Shown: in pieces, positions 8,029 to 17,436 of the stretch
Layout of the letters: each line of letters opens with the position of its first letter
Numbering within the stretch: position 1 is the stretch's first letter
Source: Syntrophomonadaceae bacterium
GTDB taxonomy: Bacteria; Bacillota; Syntrophomonadia; Syntrophomonadales; Syntrophomonadaceae
Length of the DNA stretch: 36,622 bases
Direction: 5' to 3'
Assembly: GCA_018432955.1 (NCBI GenBank)
Contig: JAHDSE010000124.1
Span: forward strand, 1-36,622
The notes under the pieces: model-generated
Database searches by the model: none
What the model was told of the DNA's origin: nothing
What the model saw: only the letters and a program-made list of their open reading frames with translations
Made by a program: the position numbers and the translations under genes

Positions 8029-8298
8029 TTGCTTTCTTATCAAATAATTCAAGTTGTCGATATCGCATTTGAAGTACTGGTGTGGTTGATCATAGCCAGA
8101 TGTATTCTTTCTTTTGTTAGACACAACCCATATCAACCAGTTATAAGGTTTATTTATGATGTTAGCGAACCGATCATGGCACCGTTTAGAAGGATAATTC
8201 CGTCAGCCGGAGGGATAGACTTCTCTCCTATTATTGCGGTTCTGGCTATTGAAATGGTACGCCGATTAGTGATCAAAATACTATATGTGATTTTTTAG
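8029..8298 (+). CDS. yggT: YggT family membrane protein
   Basis: An 89-aa integral membrane protein of the YggT family, conserved beside division genes in Gram-positives; its exact role is unknown. Two hydrophobic segments are visible (about 7-28 and 66-88), separated by the conserved loop RFIYDVSEPIMAPFRRIIPS and IDFSPIIAVL. Translation starts at TTG 8029 behind GAGGAGG. It sits in the usual sepF-proC-yggT-divIVA context, here with a U32 gene inserted before divIVA. Confidence 0.9.
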   Translation: MLSYQIIQVVDIAFEVLVWLIIARCILSFVRHNPYQPVIRFIYDVSEPIMAPFRRIIPSAGGIDFSPIIAVLAIEMVRRLVIKILYVIF

Positions 8299-8309
8299 GA
8301 GCAAGATAT

Positions 8310-10217
8310 ATGTTTGATAACAAAGTGGAGCTTCTGGCACCGGCAGGGAAGTGGGAGGTTCTGGAGGCAGTTGCTGAGGCTGGTGCTGATGCGGTGTATC
8401 TTGGAGGCAAAAGCTTCAATATGCGTATGCTAAGAAGCGAGTTTAATTTTACCGATGAAGAACTCCGTGATGCAGTGGATTTTTTACATCAGAAGAAGAA
8501 AAAGCTCTATGTAACGCTGAATAATCTCTACTATGATTATGATTTGGAAGGACTTAAAAAATACCTGCTGTTTTTGCAGGATATCGAGGTGGATGCCTTA
8601 ATAATTCAGGATACTGGCATTGTGGAATTACACCGGGAATTGGGTTTGAATCGGGATTTGCATGCCAGTGTTCAAATGGCCATATCCAGCTCTCAGGCAG
8701 TCAATTTGCTTGAAGAACAGGGCTTTTCGCGGGTAATCCTCTCCAAGAACCTGTCTCTTGAAGAAATCAGGAGCATTCATGAAGAAAGCAATCTGGGTCT
8801 GGAGTATTTTGCCCACGGGGATCTGTGCATTTCTCATACCGGGCAGTGTTATATGAGCAGCTTTTTTGCCGGCGAGAATGGTAACTGCGGACGCTGCATT
8901 AAGCCCTGCAGATGGAAATACCAACTACCGGATATTGAAAGAAACAAAGAAATGGATGATTTTGGCTATTATCTGGCTCATAATGATCTTTGTCTCTATC
9001 CCTACATACAGGATTTACTGGATGCTGGGGTTAGTTCATTTAAAATAGAAGGCAGGATGCGGACTGCAGATTATCTGAGTTGTATAATCAGCAAGTATCG
9101 AAAAGCCCTGGACAAGATAAAAGAGAATCCATCCGCATATGAAATGGATCTTAACGAATATCAGGATTTATATGAACAACGGATAAGGGATTATAGCAGC
9201 GGAAACCTTTTCCAAAGACCGGATTTAAAATCCATAGGTATTAGCGGAGAGAGAGAACCTTTTTTCATCAGTACCGCATATGCTCTCAAGAGTCTCGATA
9301 CTGAGGACTACCAGGAAATCACAGAAAAATGTGATACATATCCAGAATTGAGCGTGAGGATTGCTGACCTGGATAGTTTAAGAGAAATATCACAGATGAA
9401 AATCGACAGCGTTATACTGGGATACGAGAGTTTCAGACGGAGTAAAAGTGCCTGGAAAAGAGATAAAATATCTGAGGCTTTGAAGATATCTGCAAAAAGC
9501 AAACTTAAAATAAGGTTGGAAACCCCTCGTATTGCCTGCCAGAATGAGCTTATAGGGCCTGATGATATTACCGGTATAAAAAACTGGGAGCAATTATCAG
9601 GAATAATAGTAAATGATTATGGCACATTAAATTCCCTGAAGAAACTGGGAATACCTATGGAAGGCGGCTATGGGCTTAATATTTGCAATTCCAGGGCGAT
9701 ACAGTTTGCCAGAAGAATCGGACTTAATCGCCTCAGTATATCTCAAGAATTAAAATGGGAAGAACTGCAAAGCATTGTCAAAAATGAAAACAATATTGAA
9801 ATCATGCTTCATGGTCCCCTGTGTGGAATGATCAGTGATTTTTGCCTGGCCCGTTGCATGAATGAAGAAGAAGAAAACGAATGCAGCTATGGCTGTCTCT
9901 CCAGTGAATATTTTCTAAAAGATGAATGGGGACAAAAATATATTATTCATACAGATGAACAATGCAGAAATTACATTTACTATCCTCATACCTTGAGCCT
10001 TTTTCCATACCTGCCAACACTTGTGTCAACAGGGGTAAAATATTTGAGAATAGATGCTCAATTCTACGACAGTTCTATATTAAGAGAACTGCTTTCAATA
10101 TATGGTGAAGCTCTTCAGGGACTGAAAGAGGGCTGCTGGGAGCAGAAGAACAATTATGCCAGACTGAGAAATATCTTTCCCGAGGGACTGACCGCAAACC
10201 CATTGTTCTTAAAATAG
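8310..10217 (+). CDS. U32 family protein with two U32-like domains
   Basis: A 635-aa protein. The first U32 domain (about 5-300) has the family signature with C173, C180, C193, C196 and C200 (HGDLCISHTGQC...CGRCIKPC) and C228 (HNDLCLYPY). Four such cysteines hold a 4Fe-4S cluster in RlhA, TrhP and UbiU/UbiV. The second half (about 370-620) repeats the plan in weaker form: a new barrel-like run, HGPLCGMISDFCLARC, ECSYGC, EQC, and SLFPYLPTLVSTGVKYLRID, which mirrors the first domain's LYPYIQDLLDAGVSSFKIE. This suggests an internal duplication. U32 members act in tRNA/rRNA hydroxylation or as proteases; the substrate here is unknown. GGAGC precedes ATG 8310. Confidence 0.88.
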   Translation: MFDNKVELLAPAGKWEVLEAVAEAGADAVYLGGKSFNMRMLRSEFNFTDEELRDAVDFLHQKKKKLYVTLNNLYYDYDLEGLKKYLLFLQDIEVDALIIQDTGIVELHRELGLNRDLHASVQMAISSSQAVNLLEEQGFSRVILSKNLSLEEIRSIHEESNLGLEYFAHGDLCISHTGQCYMSSFFAGENGNCGRCIKPCRWKYQLPDIERNKEMDDFGYYLAHNDLCLYPYIQDLLDAGVSSFKIEGRMRTADYLSCIISKYRKALDKIKENPSAYEMDLNEYQDLYEQRIRDYSSGNLFQRPDLKSIGISGEREPFFISTAYALKSLDTEDYQEITEKCDTYPELSVRIADLDSLREISQMKIDSVILGYESFRRSKSAWKRDKISEALKISAKSKLKIRLETPRIACQNELIGPDDITGIKNWEQLSGIIVNDYGTLNSLKKLGIPMEGGYGLNICNSRAIQFARRIGLNRLSISQELKWEELQSIVKNENNIEIMLHGPLCGMISDFCLARCMNEEEENECSYGCLSSEYFLKDEWGQKYIIHTDEQCRNYIYYPHTLSLFPYLPTLVSTGVKYLRIDAQFYDSSILRELLSIYGEALQGLKEGCWEQKNNYARLRNIFPEGLTANPLFLK

Positions 10218-10275
10218 CTTAATTATATCGAGTTTAAGCTGGACTCCTTTTGCGACTAAAGAAGGGGGAATTATT

Positions 10276-10773
10276 GTGATAACAGCCATGGAAATACGTA
10301 ACCAGCAGTTCAAAAAAGCTTTCCGGGGCTATGAAAAAAATGAAGTTAAGAGTTTTATTATGCAACTGGCTCAGGATTACGAAAATCTGTACAGTGAAAA
10401 CTCTCAATTACGCGAGCAAATACAGAGAATTGAATTTGAATTGGAAAAATATCGCAAAATGGAAGAGACCATGAATAACAGTCTTATTCTGGCCCAGCAA
10501 ACGGCTGAGGATTTGAAGAGTAACGCCCGAAAAGAAGCCGACCTTATCCTGGAACAATCCAAAAACCGGATTGCCGAAATTCTGATGGTGTACCAGGAAG
10601 TTATTAAACGCCTGGGATTATTTGGCACAGAGCTAAAGGCACAAATCAGCAGTGAAATGGAGATGCTGGAAAAGAATCAGAAAAAGGTTGAGGAACTTTC
10701 AAGTTTTTTCTACAGTAAAGACCTCAAGGAAATAATAGAAAATCTTGATAAATTGAGTATAAAGGAAGAATAG
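10276..10773 (+). CDS. divIVA: DivIVA domain protein
   Basis: Coiled-coil protein that binds negatively curved membrane and positions division or polar proteins. It is 165 aa. The N-terminal lipid-binding domain aligns from GTG 10276 (MITAMEIRNQQFKKAFRGY, then EKNEVKSFIMQL); a long coiled coil covers about residues 30-110, and a shorter helical tail ends in KEE. GAAGGGGG lies about seven bases upstream. The distance to yggU is two bases, so the two are probably cotranscribed. Confidence 0.93.
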   Translation: MITAMEIRNQQFKKAFRGYEKNEVKSFIMQLAQDYENLYSENSQLREQIQRIEFELEKYRKMEETMNNSLILAQQTAEDLKSNARKEADLILEQSKNRIAEILMVYQEVIKRLGLFGTELKAQISSEMEMLEKNQKKVEELSSFFYSKDLKEIIENLDKLSIKEE

Positions 10774-10775
10774 AA

Positions 10776-11066
10776 ATGCTTCATCTTACTCAGGTGGAAA
10801 ACGGGATCAGGCTGGAAATCAAGGTGCAGCCACGCTCATCGAAAAACCAGATCGTGGGAGAACACAATGGTGCTTTGAAAGTAAAACTAACTGCTCCTCC
10901 TGTTGAAGGTGAAGCCAACCAGGCACTGCTTGCTTATTTAGCCAGCATCTTGAAAATTCCCAAGAAAAATGTAGTCTTGTTAAAAGGCGAATCATCACGC
11001 AATAAAATTCTGGAAATCCGGGGTATGAATGTGGAAAGTTTCCTGAAGAAAACCGGTCTTAAGTAG
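10776..11066 (+). CDS. yggU: DUF167 family protein YggU
   Basis: A 96-aa protein of the DUF167/YggU family. It is a small alpha/beta fold of unknown function and usually lies beside yggT and divIVA. IKVQPRSSKNQIVGE, LKVKLTAPPVEGEANQALLAYLA and VVLLKGESSRNKILEI are the signature blocks. The last codons and the stop lie in a perfect hairpin, CCGGTCT/AGACCGG, without a T tract. It has no ribosome site of its own beyond GGAAGAATAG, consistent with coupling to divIVA. Confidence 0.92.
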   Translation: MLHLTQVENGIRLEIKVQPRSSKNQIVGEHNGALKVKLTAPPVEGEANQALLAYLASILKIPKKNVVLLKGESSRNKILEIRGMNVESFLKKTGLK

Positions 11067-11127
11067 ACCGGCTCAGAGCGTCAAAAAGGCGAATCACAGC
11101 TCCTTGCTATCCGTGGCACCGCTGCAC

Positions 11128-11220
11128 TAGTCCATCCATGGATGTTGCTCGGCGTCATCACTCAAACGCCGCTCAATCAACGTACCCTTGGTACGCCTCA
11201 ATCGCGGCGTTTAAGCAAAT
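11128..11220 (+). repeat. Palindromic repeat element, copy A
   Basis: Contains the 12-bp palindrome CATCCATGGATG and, at 11164-11212, a nested inverted repeat: outer arms AAACGCCGC (11164-11172) and GCGGCGTTT (11204-11212), inner arms CGTACC (11181-11186) and GGTACG (11190-11195). A diverged copy in the opposite orientation lies at 19311-19396. It fills the gap between yggU and nth, which otherwise has only the nth ribosome site. Confidence 0.6.
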
Positions 11221-11285
11221 CCTTGACCTTCACCTTTTTTGCTCGCTCTGCCAGCTTGTGCTGGATTGGATTTGAAGGTGGCATC

Positions 11286-11921
11286 ATGAACAAAAAAAAA
11301 TTGGCTTCTCTTATATTGGACAGTCTAAAAAAGGAATATCCTGATGCCGGGACTATGCTGGATTTCGGCAGTATATTTGAACTCCTGATTGCTGTGGTTC
11401 TCTCAGCTCAGAGCACCGATGAGCAGGTTAACCGGGTTACCATGGAATTATTCAGGCACTATAACAAGCCCGCTGATTTCGCTGAAATGGATATTTCCCA
11501 ACTGGAAAATTTAATAAGAGGTGTTGGTCTCTATAAAACAAAAGCTGCGAATATCAAAAAACTATCAGCCAGGATCATTGAAGAATACCAGGGAAAAGTA
11601 CCGGAAAATTTTGAAGAACTGCTGACCTTGGCTGGAGTTGGCAGAAAGACAGCCAATGTAATGCTGGCTGTGGGGTTTAACAAACCGGGACTGGGAGTCG
11701 ATACTCATGTACATCGGGTAGCTAATCGCCTGGGGATTATAAGCAGCAAGGAAGCCAAACATACGGAACTGAGGTTAAAGGAATTAATACCTGAAGACAG
11801 ATGGAGTGATGCTCATCACCTCTTGATTTTTCATGGCCGAAGGGTTTGTAAAGCCAGGAAACCCGACTGCTCAGCTTGTATAATAGAAGAACTGTGCAGC
11901 AAAAATATTGATAAGAAATAA
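11286..11921 (+). CDS. nth: Endonuclease III
   Basis: DNA glycosylase/AP lyase that removes oxidised pyrimidines in base excision repair. It is 211 aa. The helix-hairpin-helix is at LLTLAGVGRKTANVML with catalytic K121; the catalytic aspartate is D139 in GVDTHVHRVANRLG. The 4Fe-4S cluster ligands are C188, C195, C198 and C204 (CX6CX2CX5C). ATG 11286 with GAAGGTGG is the real start. The open frame reaches back to 11142, but that extension is translated repeat DNA and does not look like protein. Confidence 0.95.
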   Translation: MNKKKLASLILDSLKKEYPDAGTMLDFGSIFELLIAVVLSAQSTDEQVNRVTMELFRHYNKPADFAEMDISQLENLIRGVGLYKTKAANIKKLSARIIEEYQGKVPENFEELLTLAGVGRKTANVMLAVGFNKPGLGVDTHVHRVANRLGIISSKEAKHTELRLKELIPEDRWSDAHHLLIFHGRRVCKARKPDCSACIIEELCSKNIDKK

Positions 11922-11997
11922 TAAAGCCTTTGCTTATTTCACGTTTACCAGACTGTGAAAAGGGGATAATACGGTATAGTATTCTTTCAAAATAGAC

Positions 11998-12026
11998 TTG
12001 TATGGGGTTTACCTATATGCTAGAAT
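11998..12026 (+). promoter_or_regulatory. Probable promoter of the ileS T-box transcript
   Basis: TTGTAT (11998-12003), a 17-nt spacer and TAGAAT (12021-12026) place a start site near 12033, just before the T-box leader. Confidence 0.5.
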
Positions 12027-12049
12027 AAAATACGGTTTGTAAGAATAGA

Positions 12050-12310
12050 AAATAAATCCTGGACAATGAACGGGACAGTAGCCGAAAATGGAAGGTGACA
12101 GCGAATCTGGATTGGTGGGAGCCAGATACCAGCATTTCGGACGAAGATCGCCCCGGAGTCTTTCATTCCGAATTTCTTTTAAGGTTAGTAGGTTTGAACG
12201 TTTAACTTGCGTTAAAAGCATCAAGTGGCATTTGACTAAGGAGAAATGCTATTAGGGTGGTACCGCGGAAGAATACTTTTCGTCCCTTGGGATGAAAAGT
12301 TTTTTATTTT
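12050..12310 (+). ncRNA. T-box leader for isoleucyl-tRNA
   Basis: Transcription-attenuation riboswitch that senses uncharged tRNA. The conserved AGGGTGGTACCGCG T-box is at 12254-12267. Stem I features upstream include GGGACAGTAGCCG and the apical block GGTGGGAGCC...ATACCAGC. A candidate isoleucine specifier ATC is at 12147-12149 (GAAGATCG). The competing terminator is ACTTTTCGTCCC paired with GGGATGAAAAGT (12275-12300), followed by T residues to about 12310. The leader start is approximate. Position directly ahead of ileS agrees with an isoleucine class. Confidence 0.93.
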
Positions 12311-12338
12311 TGCAAAAAAAATGTGAGGTGGTTATTTA

Positions 12339-13865
12339 ATGGCCAAAGGAAAATATGATGCTACACTGAATCTTCCCCAAACGGAGTTTCCGATGAGGGC
12401 TAATCTGCCGAAAAGGGAACCAGAGATCCTGAAATTCTGGGAGAAAATTGACATATATAAAAAGGTGCAGGAGAAAAATGCAGGTAATGAGCAGTTTATC
12501 TTGCATGATGGTCCTCCCTATGCCAATGGCGATATTCACCTTGGACATACATTGAACAAGGTTCTTAAAGATATCATAGTAAAACAAAAGTCTATGCTCG
12601 GATATGATGCGCCCTATGTTCCAGGTTATGATACTCACGGATTGCCTATTGAACAACAGGCCATCAAAAACCTGGGATTGGATCGCCATCGAACTGATGT
12701 ACTGGAATTCAGGAGATTCTGCAAGGAATATGCTCTGAAATACGTGGATATTCAAGGAGAACAGTTTAAGCGTCTGGGAGTAAGAGGGGATTGGGCCAAT
12801 CCTTATCTAACATTAAAACCCGAATTTGAATCTATACAGATCAAAGTTTTTGGCGAAATGGCTAAAAAGGGTTATATATACAAAGGATTGAAACCGGTTT
12901 ACTGGTGTGGCAGTTGCGAGACGGCATTGGCCGAGGCTGAAGTCGAATACGGTGACAAAACCTCACCATCGATTTATGTCAAATTCCCGGTCAAAGACGG
13001 TAAAGGCTTAATACCTGAAGATGCTTTTGTTATTATCTGGACTACTACACCATGGACCCTTCCTGCCAATACTGCAATATCATTGCATCCGGAATTTGAA
13101 TATGTCCTGGTGGAAGTCTCCTCAGAAAAATATCTTGTTGCCAAAGGATTGCTGGAAACACTAGCCGGGGAACTGGAATGGAATTCCTGGACGATATTGA
13201 ATGAATATAAAGGTGAAAGCCTGGAAAGAGCTGTATGCCGGCATCCCTTTATTGAAAGGGATTCACTGCTTATCATGGGACAGCATGTTACCCTGGAAGC
13301 CGGAACCGGATGTGTTCATACAGCACCGGGTCATGGTGAAGATGATTTCTATGTTGGCAAAGAATATGGGCTGGAAGTCATATCTCCTGTAGACAATAGC
13401 GGCAGGTTTACCGATGAGGCTGGTAAATTTGCTGGTTTATATGTGCATGATGCCAATAATGATGTTATTGAAGAATTGAAGAACAGGGGAATGCTGCTCA
13501 AGGCTTCCAAAGTAGAACACCAGTATCCGTTTTGCTGGCGTTGCAAAAATCCCATTATTTATCGGGCTACTGAACAATGGTTTGCTTCAATAGACGGTTT
13601 CCGCCAAGAGGCACTGGAAGCCATTGATAGTGTGCGCTGGATACCTTCCTGGGGACGGGAACGCATATATAATATGGTGAGAGATCGCGGTGATTGGTGT
13701 ATTTCCCGGCAGCGTACCTGGGGTGTTCCCATACCTATTTTTTACTGTGCTGCCTGTGGTGAAACCCTGATAAATGATGAGACTATAGCCAAAATCAGTC
13801 AACTATTTGCTGAACATGGCTCTGATATCTGTTTTATTAAAGATGCCGCAGAACTTCTTCCCTAA
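12339..13865 (+). CDS. ileS: Isoleucyl-tRNA synthetase, N-terminal part (frame closed by in-frame TAA)
   Basis: Charges tRNA-Ile. The frame opens at ATG 12339 behind GTGAGGTGG. HIGH-type motif HLGH is at residues 67-70 ([20 protein letters not shown]). The editing domain includes [11 protein letters not shown] and the catalytic-core piece [16 protein letters not shown]. At codon 509 a TAA (13863-13865) ends the frame where family members read LLPEG. Translation past this TAA stays in frame and continues as normal IleRS to 15113; the combined frame of 924 residues is the expected length. So this is one ileS gene with a single nonsense codon, two separate polypeptides, or a sequence error. The T-box upstream is intact. 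Confidence 0.85.
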   Translation: MAKGKYDATLNLPQTEFPMRANLPKREPEILKFWEKIDIYKKVQEKNAGNEQFILHDGPPYANGDIHLGHTLNKVLKDIIVKQKSMLGYDAPYVPGYDTHGLPIEQQAIKNLGLDRHRTDVLEFRRFCKEYALKYVDIQGEQFKRLGVRGDWANPYLTLKPEFESIQIKVFGEMAKKGYIYKGLKPVYWCGSCETALAEAEVEYGDKTSPSIYVKFPVKDGKGLIPEDAFVIIWTTTPWTLPANTAISLHPEFEYVLVEVSSEKYLVAKGLLETLAGELEWNSWTILNEYKGESLERAVCRHPFIERDSLLIMGQHVTLEAGTGCVHTAPGHGEDDFYVGKEYGLEVISPVDNSGRFTDEAGKFAGLYVHDANNDVIEELKNRGMLLKASKVEHQYPFCWRCKNPIIYRATEQWFASIDGFRQEALEAIDSVRWIPSWGRERIYNMVRDRGDWCISRQRTWGVPIPIFYCAACGETLINDETIAKISQLFAEHGSDICFIKDAAELLP

Positions 13866-13916
13866 GGTGTCCAGTGTTCCTTTGTAAGCAAAGAGTTCAC
13901 TAAAGAAAGCGATATT

Positions 13917-15113
13917 ATGGACGTCTGGTTTGATTCCGGCTCCAGCCATATGGGGGTACTGGAAACCTATGATGAATTAAGCTGGCCCGCCGATATGTAT
14001 TTGGAAGGAAGCGACCAGCACAGAGGGTGGTTTAATTCTTCTTTATCAACCGCTGTAGCAGTAAAAGGCAAGGCGCCTTACCGGCAGGTTTTGACCCATG
14101 GTTTCCTGGTCGATGAAAAAGGCCGCAAAATGTCAAAATCAATGGGTAATGTAGTAGATCCTTTAAAAATGATCGAGCAGATGGGGGCTGATATTCTCAG
14201 ACTCTGGGTGTCTTCTGCTGATTACCGGAACGATGTTTCAGTATCCAACAATATTTTAAAGCAGTGTGCGGAGGCTTATCGTAAGATCAGGAACACCTGC
14301 CGCTTCATACTGGGGAATTTGTTTGATTTTGACCCGGATAAGGACTGTGTTGACTACAAGAACTTGACTGAACTGGATAAATGGGCATTGTTGAAGCTCG
14401 ATAAGCTTATCCGGAGAGTAACAAAAGCCTATGATGATTACGAATTCCATGTAGTTTTCCATTCAGTGCATAATTTCTGTACTATTGACCTGAGCAACAT
14501 ATATTTTGATATTTTAAAAGATAAACTCTATTGTTCCCATCCGGATGATCCTGAAAGAAAGGCGGCCCAGACTGTACTTTACGAAATTCTAAATGCTCTG
14601 ATAGTAATACTTACTCCCATACTGGCTTATACTACTGAAGAAGTATGGGGACAGTTGAAAAAAGAAGGACAGCTTGAAAGTGTGCAGCTTTTGGATTGGC
14701 CGCAATATCAAGATGAATATATAAACGAAGCATTGGAATCCAGATTTGAAAAGCTTCTGGAAGTGCGTGAGGTAGTTACCAAAGCCCTGGAAGAGGCCAG
14801 AAATAAAAAGGTGATAGGTCATTCTCTGGGAGCACGGGTTACAGTTTATGCCAGTGAGGAATGGTTTGCGGTACTGAAAACGTTTGAGCAACTGGAGAAA
14901 ATGTTTATTGTTTCCAGGGCTGATCTGAAGGCTGAAAATGAAAAAGAGGATTCAGCCGTTTCCCTGGAAGAATTGAGCGGAATCTGGGTCAGTGTTCAGG
15001 CTGCGGAGGGTGAAAAATGTGAAAGATGCTGGATCATAGAGCCATCCGTAGGCGAAAATGAAGAACACCCGACTCTTTGCAGGCGTTGTCAGGAAGTAGT
15101 CAGCAAATTATAA
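13917..15113 (+). CDS. ileS: Isoleucyl-tRNA synthetase, C-terminal part
   Basis: Same reading frame as the preceding piece. It carries DVWFDSGSSH, KMSKS (GRKMSKSMGN, residues 71-75 from ATG 13917), the anticodon-binding domain, and the C-terminal zinc site CERCW...CRRC. The frame is open from 13866; ATG 13917 is only the first Met after the stop and has no convincing ribosome site, so independent translation is doubtful. The segment between the TAA and DVWFDSG retains one cysteine (QCSFVSKEF), where I remember CxxC in several clostridial homologues. Everything after that appears intact, with no sign of decay. Confidence 0.85.
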   Translation: MDVWFDSGSSHMGVLETYDELSWPADMYLEGSDQHRGWFNSSLSTAVAVKGKAPYRQVLTHGFLVDEKGRKMSKSMGNVVDPLKMIEQMGADILRLWVSSADYRNDVSVSNNILKQCAEAYRKIRNTCRFILGNLFDFDPDKDCVDYKNLTELDKWALLKLDKLIRRVTKAYDDYEFHVVFHSVHNFCTIDLSNIYFDILKDKLYCSHPDDPERKAAQTVLYEILNALIVILTPILAYTTEEVWGQLKKEGQLESVQLLDWPQYQDEYINEALESRFEKLLEVREVVTKALEEARNKKVIGHSLGARVTVYASEEWFAVLKTFEQLEKMFIVSRADLKAENEKEDSAVSLEELSGIWVSVQAAEGEKCERCWIIEPSVGENEEHPTLCRRCQEVVSKL

Positions 15114-15194
15114 AAGTATGAAGTAAATGAAAACTGATACAATTCAATAGAATAAAGATCGAGTCTGAAAGTGGCGAGAACAGGGGGATAATAC

Positions 15195-15476
15195 GTGGAA
15201 GAAAGCAAAAAACTGATTATTACGGTTCTGGGACACGACCGGGTTGGTATAATAGCAGGCATATCGAACATTCTGGCCAGAGCGAATGTGAATATTCTGG
15301 ATATCAGCCAGACTATCTTACAGGGCTTTTTTACTATGGTCATGGTGGTTGATTTTTCCGGCAGCACCGTGGAACTGGCTGAACTTAAAACACTGCTTGG
15401 GGAAAAAGGCCGGGAACTGGAGCTGGAAATCAGTGTTCATCATGAAGATATATTTAAATTCATGCACCGAATTTGA
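15195..15476 (+). CDS. ACT domain protein (UPF0237)
   Basis: A 93-aa stand-alone ACT protein, GcvR-like, thought to be a regulator that senses a small ligand. The ACT fold is visible from LIITVLGHDRVGIIAGISNILARANVNI to a VVDF strand, and the second half ends KFMHRI. GTG 15195 lies behind GGGGGAT. The usual partner UPF0210 follows after 173 bp, but here a stable hairpin (15541-15568) sits between the two. Confidence 0.9.
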   Translation: MEESKKLIITVLGHDRVGIIAGISNILARANVNILDISQTILQGFFTMVMVVDFSGSTVELAELKTLLGEKGRELELEISVHHEDIFKFMHRI

Positions 15477-15540
15477 TCAGTTTTTCCCCGTAAACCATTG
15501 ATTACAGCATTAGTAATAGTAAATAATAGCATTGTCTTTA

Positions 15541-15568
15541 AAAAGGGAAAACTACAGTTTTCCCTTTT
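15541..15568. terminator. Symmetric hairpin, possible bidirectional terminator
   Basis: AAAAGGGAAAACT pairs with AGTTTTCCCTTTT around a two-base loop. A-run and T-run flanks are part of the stem, so it could act on either strand. It lies between the ACT gene and its usual operon partner UPF0210. Confidence 0.5.
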
Positions 15569-15649
15569 GATATCTACAACGTAAATTTCCCTTGCGTCGC
15601 ATTCTCTGTCAAATGCGACAGTTGAGCTTATTATAAAGGAGAGTGGATT

Positions 15650-17017
15650 ATGCCGTTCAGTGTGAGTAAAGACGAAATACTGGAAACTGTCCATATGTTT
15701 CAAATGCAGAACCTGGATATCAGGACCATAACCATGGGTATTAATATTCAGGATTGCAGGGAAAATGATGGAAAGGGAACCGGCAAAAAAATCTATGAAA
15801 AAATTGTGCGATATGCCAGAGATCTGGTGAAAACAGGAGAAGAAATAGAGAAAGAATATGGGATACCCATTATAAATAAGCGTATATCCCTGACCCCACT
15901 ATCCATGGTAATTGATGGCCTTTCCTGTGCCGAGGTAATAAAAACCGGCAAATATTTGGACAAGGCTGCCATCGAAGTGGGGGTGAATTTCCTGGGCGGT
16001 TTTTCGGCATTGGTTCATAAAGGCTTTACCCGGGGGGATCTGGCATTGATTGAGGCTATTCCGGAAACACTTGCCGGTACTGAACGGGTTTGTTCCTCGG
16101 TTAATTTGGCTACCAGCAAAGCAGGAATTAATATGGATGCGATTTTCATGATGGGAAGGATAATCAAACAAACCGCCGAATTAACAGGAGACAGAGATGG
16201 ACTGGGATGTGCCAAGCTGGTTGTCTTCTGCAACGCAGTAGAGGACAACCCATTTATGGCAGGTGCTTTTCATGGACCTGGAGAAGCGGAATCAATATTG
16301 AATATTGGAATCAGCGGACCGGGTGTGGTTTTGAACGCAGTAAAAAATTATCCTGACAGTGATTTGGGTGAACTGGCAAATATTATTAAAAATACAGCTT
16401 TTAAGATAACCCGAACAGGAGAGCTTGTGGGAAGGGTTGCCTCCAGAAGGCTGGGAGTTCCTTTTGGAATAGTTGACCTGTCTCTGGCACCCACTCCGGC
16501 TATTGGCGACAGCGTAGCTGATATCCTGGAATCAATGGGCCTGGAAAGAGCTGGAACCCATGGAAGCACTGCTGCTCTGGCAATGTTGAACGATGCTGTC
16601 AAGAAAGGAGGAGCCATGGCTTCTTCTTATGTTGGCGGTCTTTCCGGGGCCTTTATTCCGGTCAGTGAAGATGCGGGGATGATTAAAGCTGTGGAAGATG
16701 GAGCCTTATCCATTGATAAACTGGAAGCCATGACCTGTGTTTGTTCAGTCGGTCTGGATATGATAGCCATTCCGGGAAATACAGCTGCTGATACTATTGC
16801 TGCCATTATTGCTGATGAGGCAGCGATAGGGATGATTAACAGGAAAACTACAGCAGTAAGAATAATTCCCGCTCCTGGCAAAAAGGAAGGTGAGTGGGTG
16901 GAATTTGGCGGTTTACTGGGACGGGCACCAGTAATGAAGGTCAATCAGTATTCAGCTGCTGATTTTATTAAGCGAAAGGGAAGGATACCAGCACCAATTC
17001 ATGCTTTAAATAATTAA
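15650..17017 (+). CDS. UPF0210 (DUF711, PFL-like) protein
   Basis: A 455-aa protein of the UPF0210 family, related in fold to pyruvate-formate-lyase-type proteins; the function is unknown. Typical blocks: [17 protein letters not shown] near the N-terminus, [65 protein letters not shown] and [16 protein letters not shown]. Length matches the family. AAGGAGAG precedes ATG 15650. Its conserved pairing with an ACT regulator suggests control by a metabolite. Confidence 0.9.
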   Translation: MPFSVSKDEILETVHMFQMQNLDIRTITMGINIQDCRENDGKGTGKKIYEKIVRYARDLVKTGEEIEKEYGIPIINKRISLTPLSMVIDGLSCAEVIKTGKYLDKAAIEVGVNFLGGFSALVHKGFTRGDLALIEAIPETLAGTERVCSSVNLATSKAGINMDAIFMMGRIIKQTAELTGDRDGLGCAKLVVFCNAVEDNPFMAGAFHGPGEAESILNIGISGPGVVLNAVKNYPDSDLGELANIIKNTAFKITRTGELVGRVASRRLGVPFGIVDLSLAPTPAIGDSVADILESMGLERAGTHGSTAALAMLNDAVKKGGAMASSYVGGLSGAFIPVSEDAGMIKAVEDGALSIDKLEAMTCVCSVGLDMIAIPGNTAADTIAAIIADEAAIGMINRKTTAVRIIPAPGKKEGEWVEFGGLLGRAPVMKVNQYSAADFIKRKGRIPAPIHALNN

Positions 17018-17074
17018 ATAGTATTTGCCATCGAATTATTGGAATAATATTAAATAGAGTGGAGGGTGGAGTTC

Positions 17075-17425
17075 TTGAAAATGGAACCCGGGAAATCTGA
17101 AGAAAACAAATACCTTCAGGAGATAAAGGAAAAAATAGATGAGATTTCTCTTAATATGGAGAAAATTGGAATTGCCGAATATATTGAGATGCTCCATAAT
17201 CCACGACGCCTGTTTTTTGCGAATTTTTGGGCTGGTATTGCCCGCGGTTTCGGGATGGCTATAGGTTTTACTATTTTAGCGGCGATAGTAATATACGTTT
17301 TGCAGGAAATGATTGTGCTCAATATACCGTTAATTGGGGATTTCATTGCTGAGATTGTGGAGATTGTTCAGGAACAGCTGAAAATTGGGGGTTCCGTTTT
17401 TAATTCTACTGACGGAAGGATTTGA
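17075..17425 (+). CDS. DUF5665 membrane protein
   Basis: A 116-aa protein with an N-terminal coiled coil (about 10-40, EIKEKIDEISLNMEKIGI), the conserved EMLHNPRRLFFANFWAGIARGFGMAIGF block, and one strong membrane helix (about 65-92). The C-terminal part may be a second re-entrant or amphipathic helix. The family is common in clostridia and has no known role. TTG 17075 fits the GGAGGGTGG site better than GTG 17066, which overlaps it. The DksA-like gene follows after 11 bp. Confidence 0.75.
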   Translation: MKMEPGKSEENKYLQEIKEKIDEISLNMEKIGIAEYIEMLHNPRRLFFANFWAGIARGFGMAIGFTILAAIVIYVLQEMIVLNIPLIGDFIAEIVEIVQEQLKIGGSVFNSTDGRI

Positions 17426-17436
17426 GGTGTTGATAT

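Noticed and set aside
11142-11285. N-terminal extension of the nth frame by 48 codons
   Set aside because: The extension translates the palindromic repeat; ATG 11286 has a good ribosome site and endonuclease III begins there.
13863-13865. Recoded stop (selenocysteine or pyrrolysine) in ileS
   Set aside because: The codon is UAA; selenocysteine uses UGA and pyrrolysine UAG, and the family has neither at this place.
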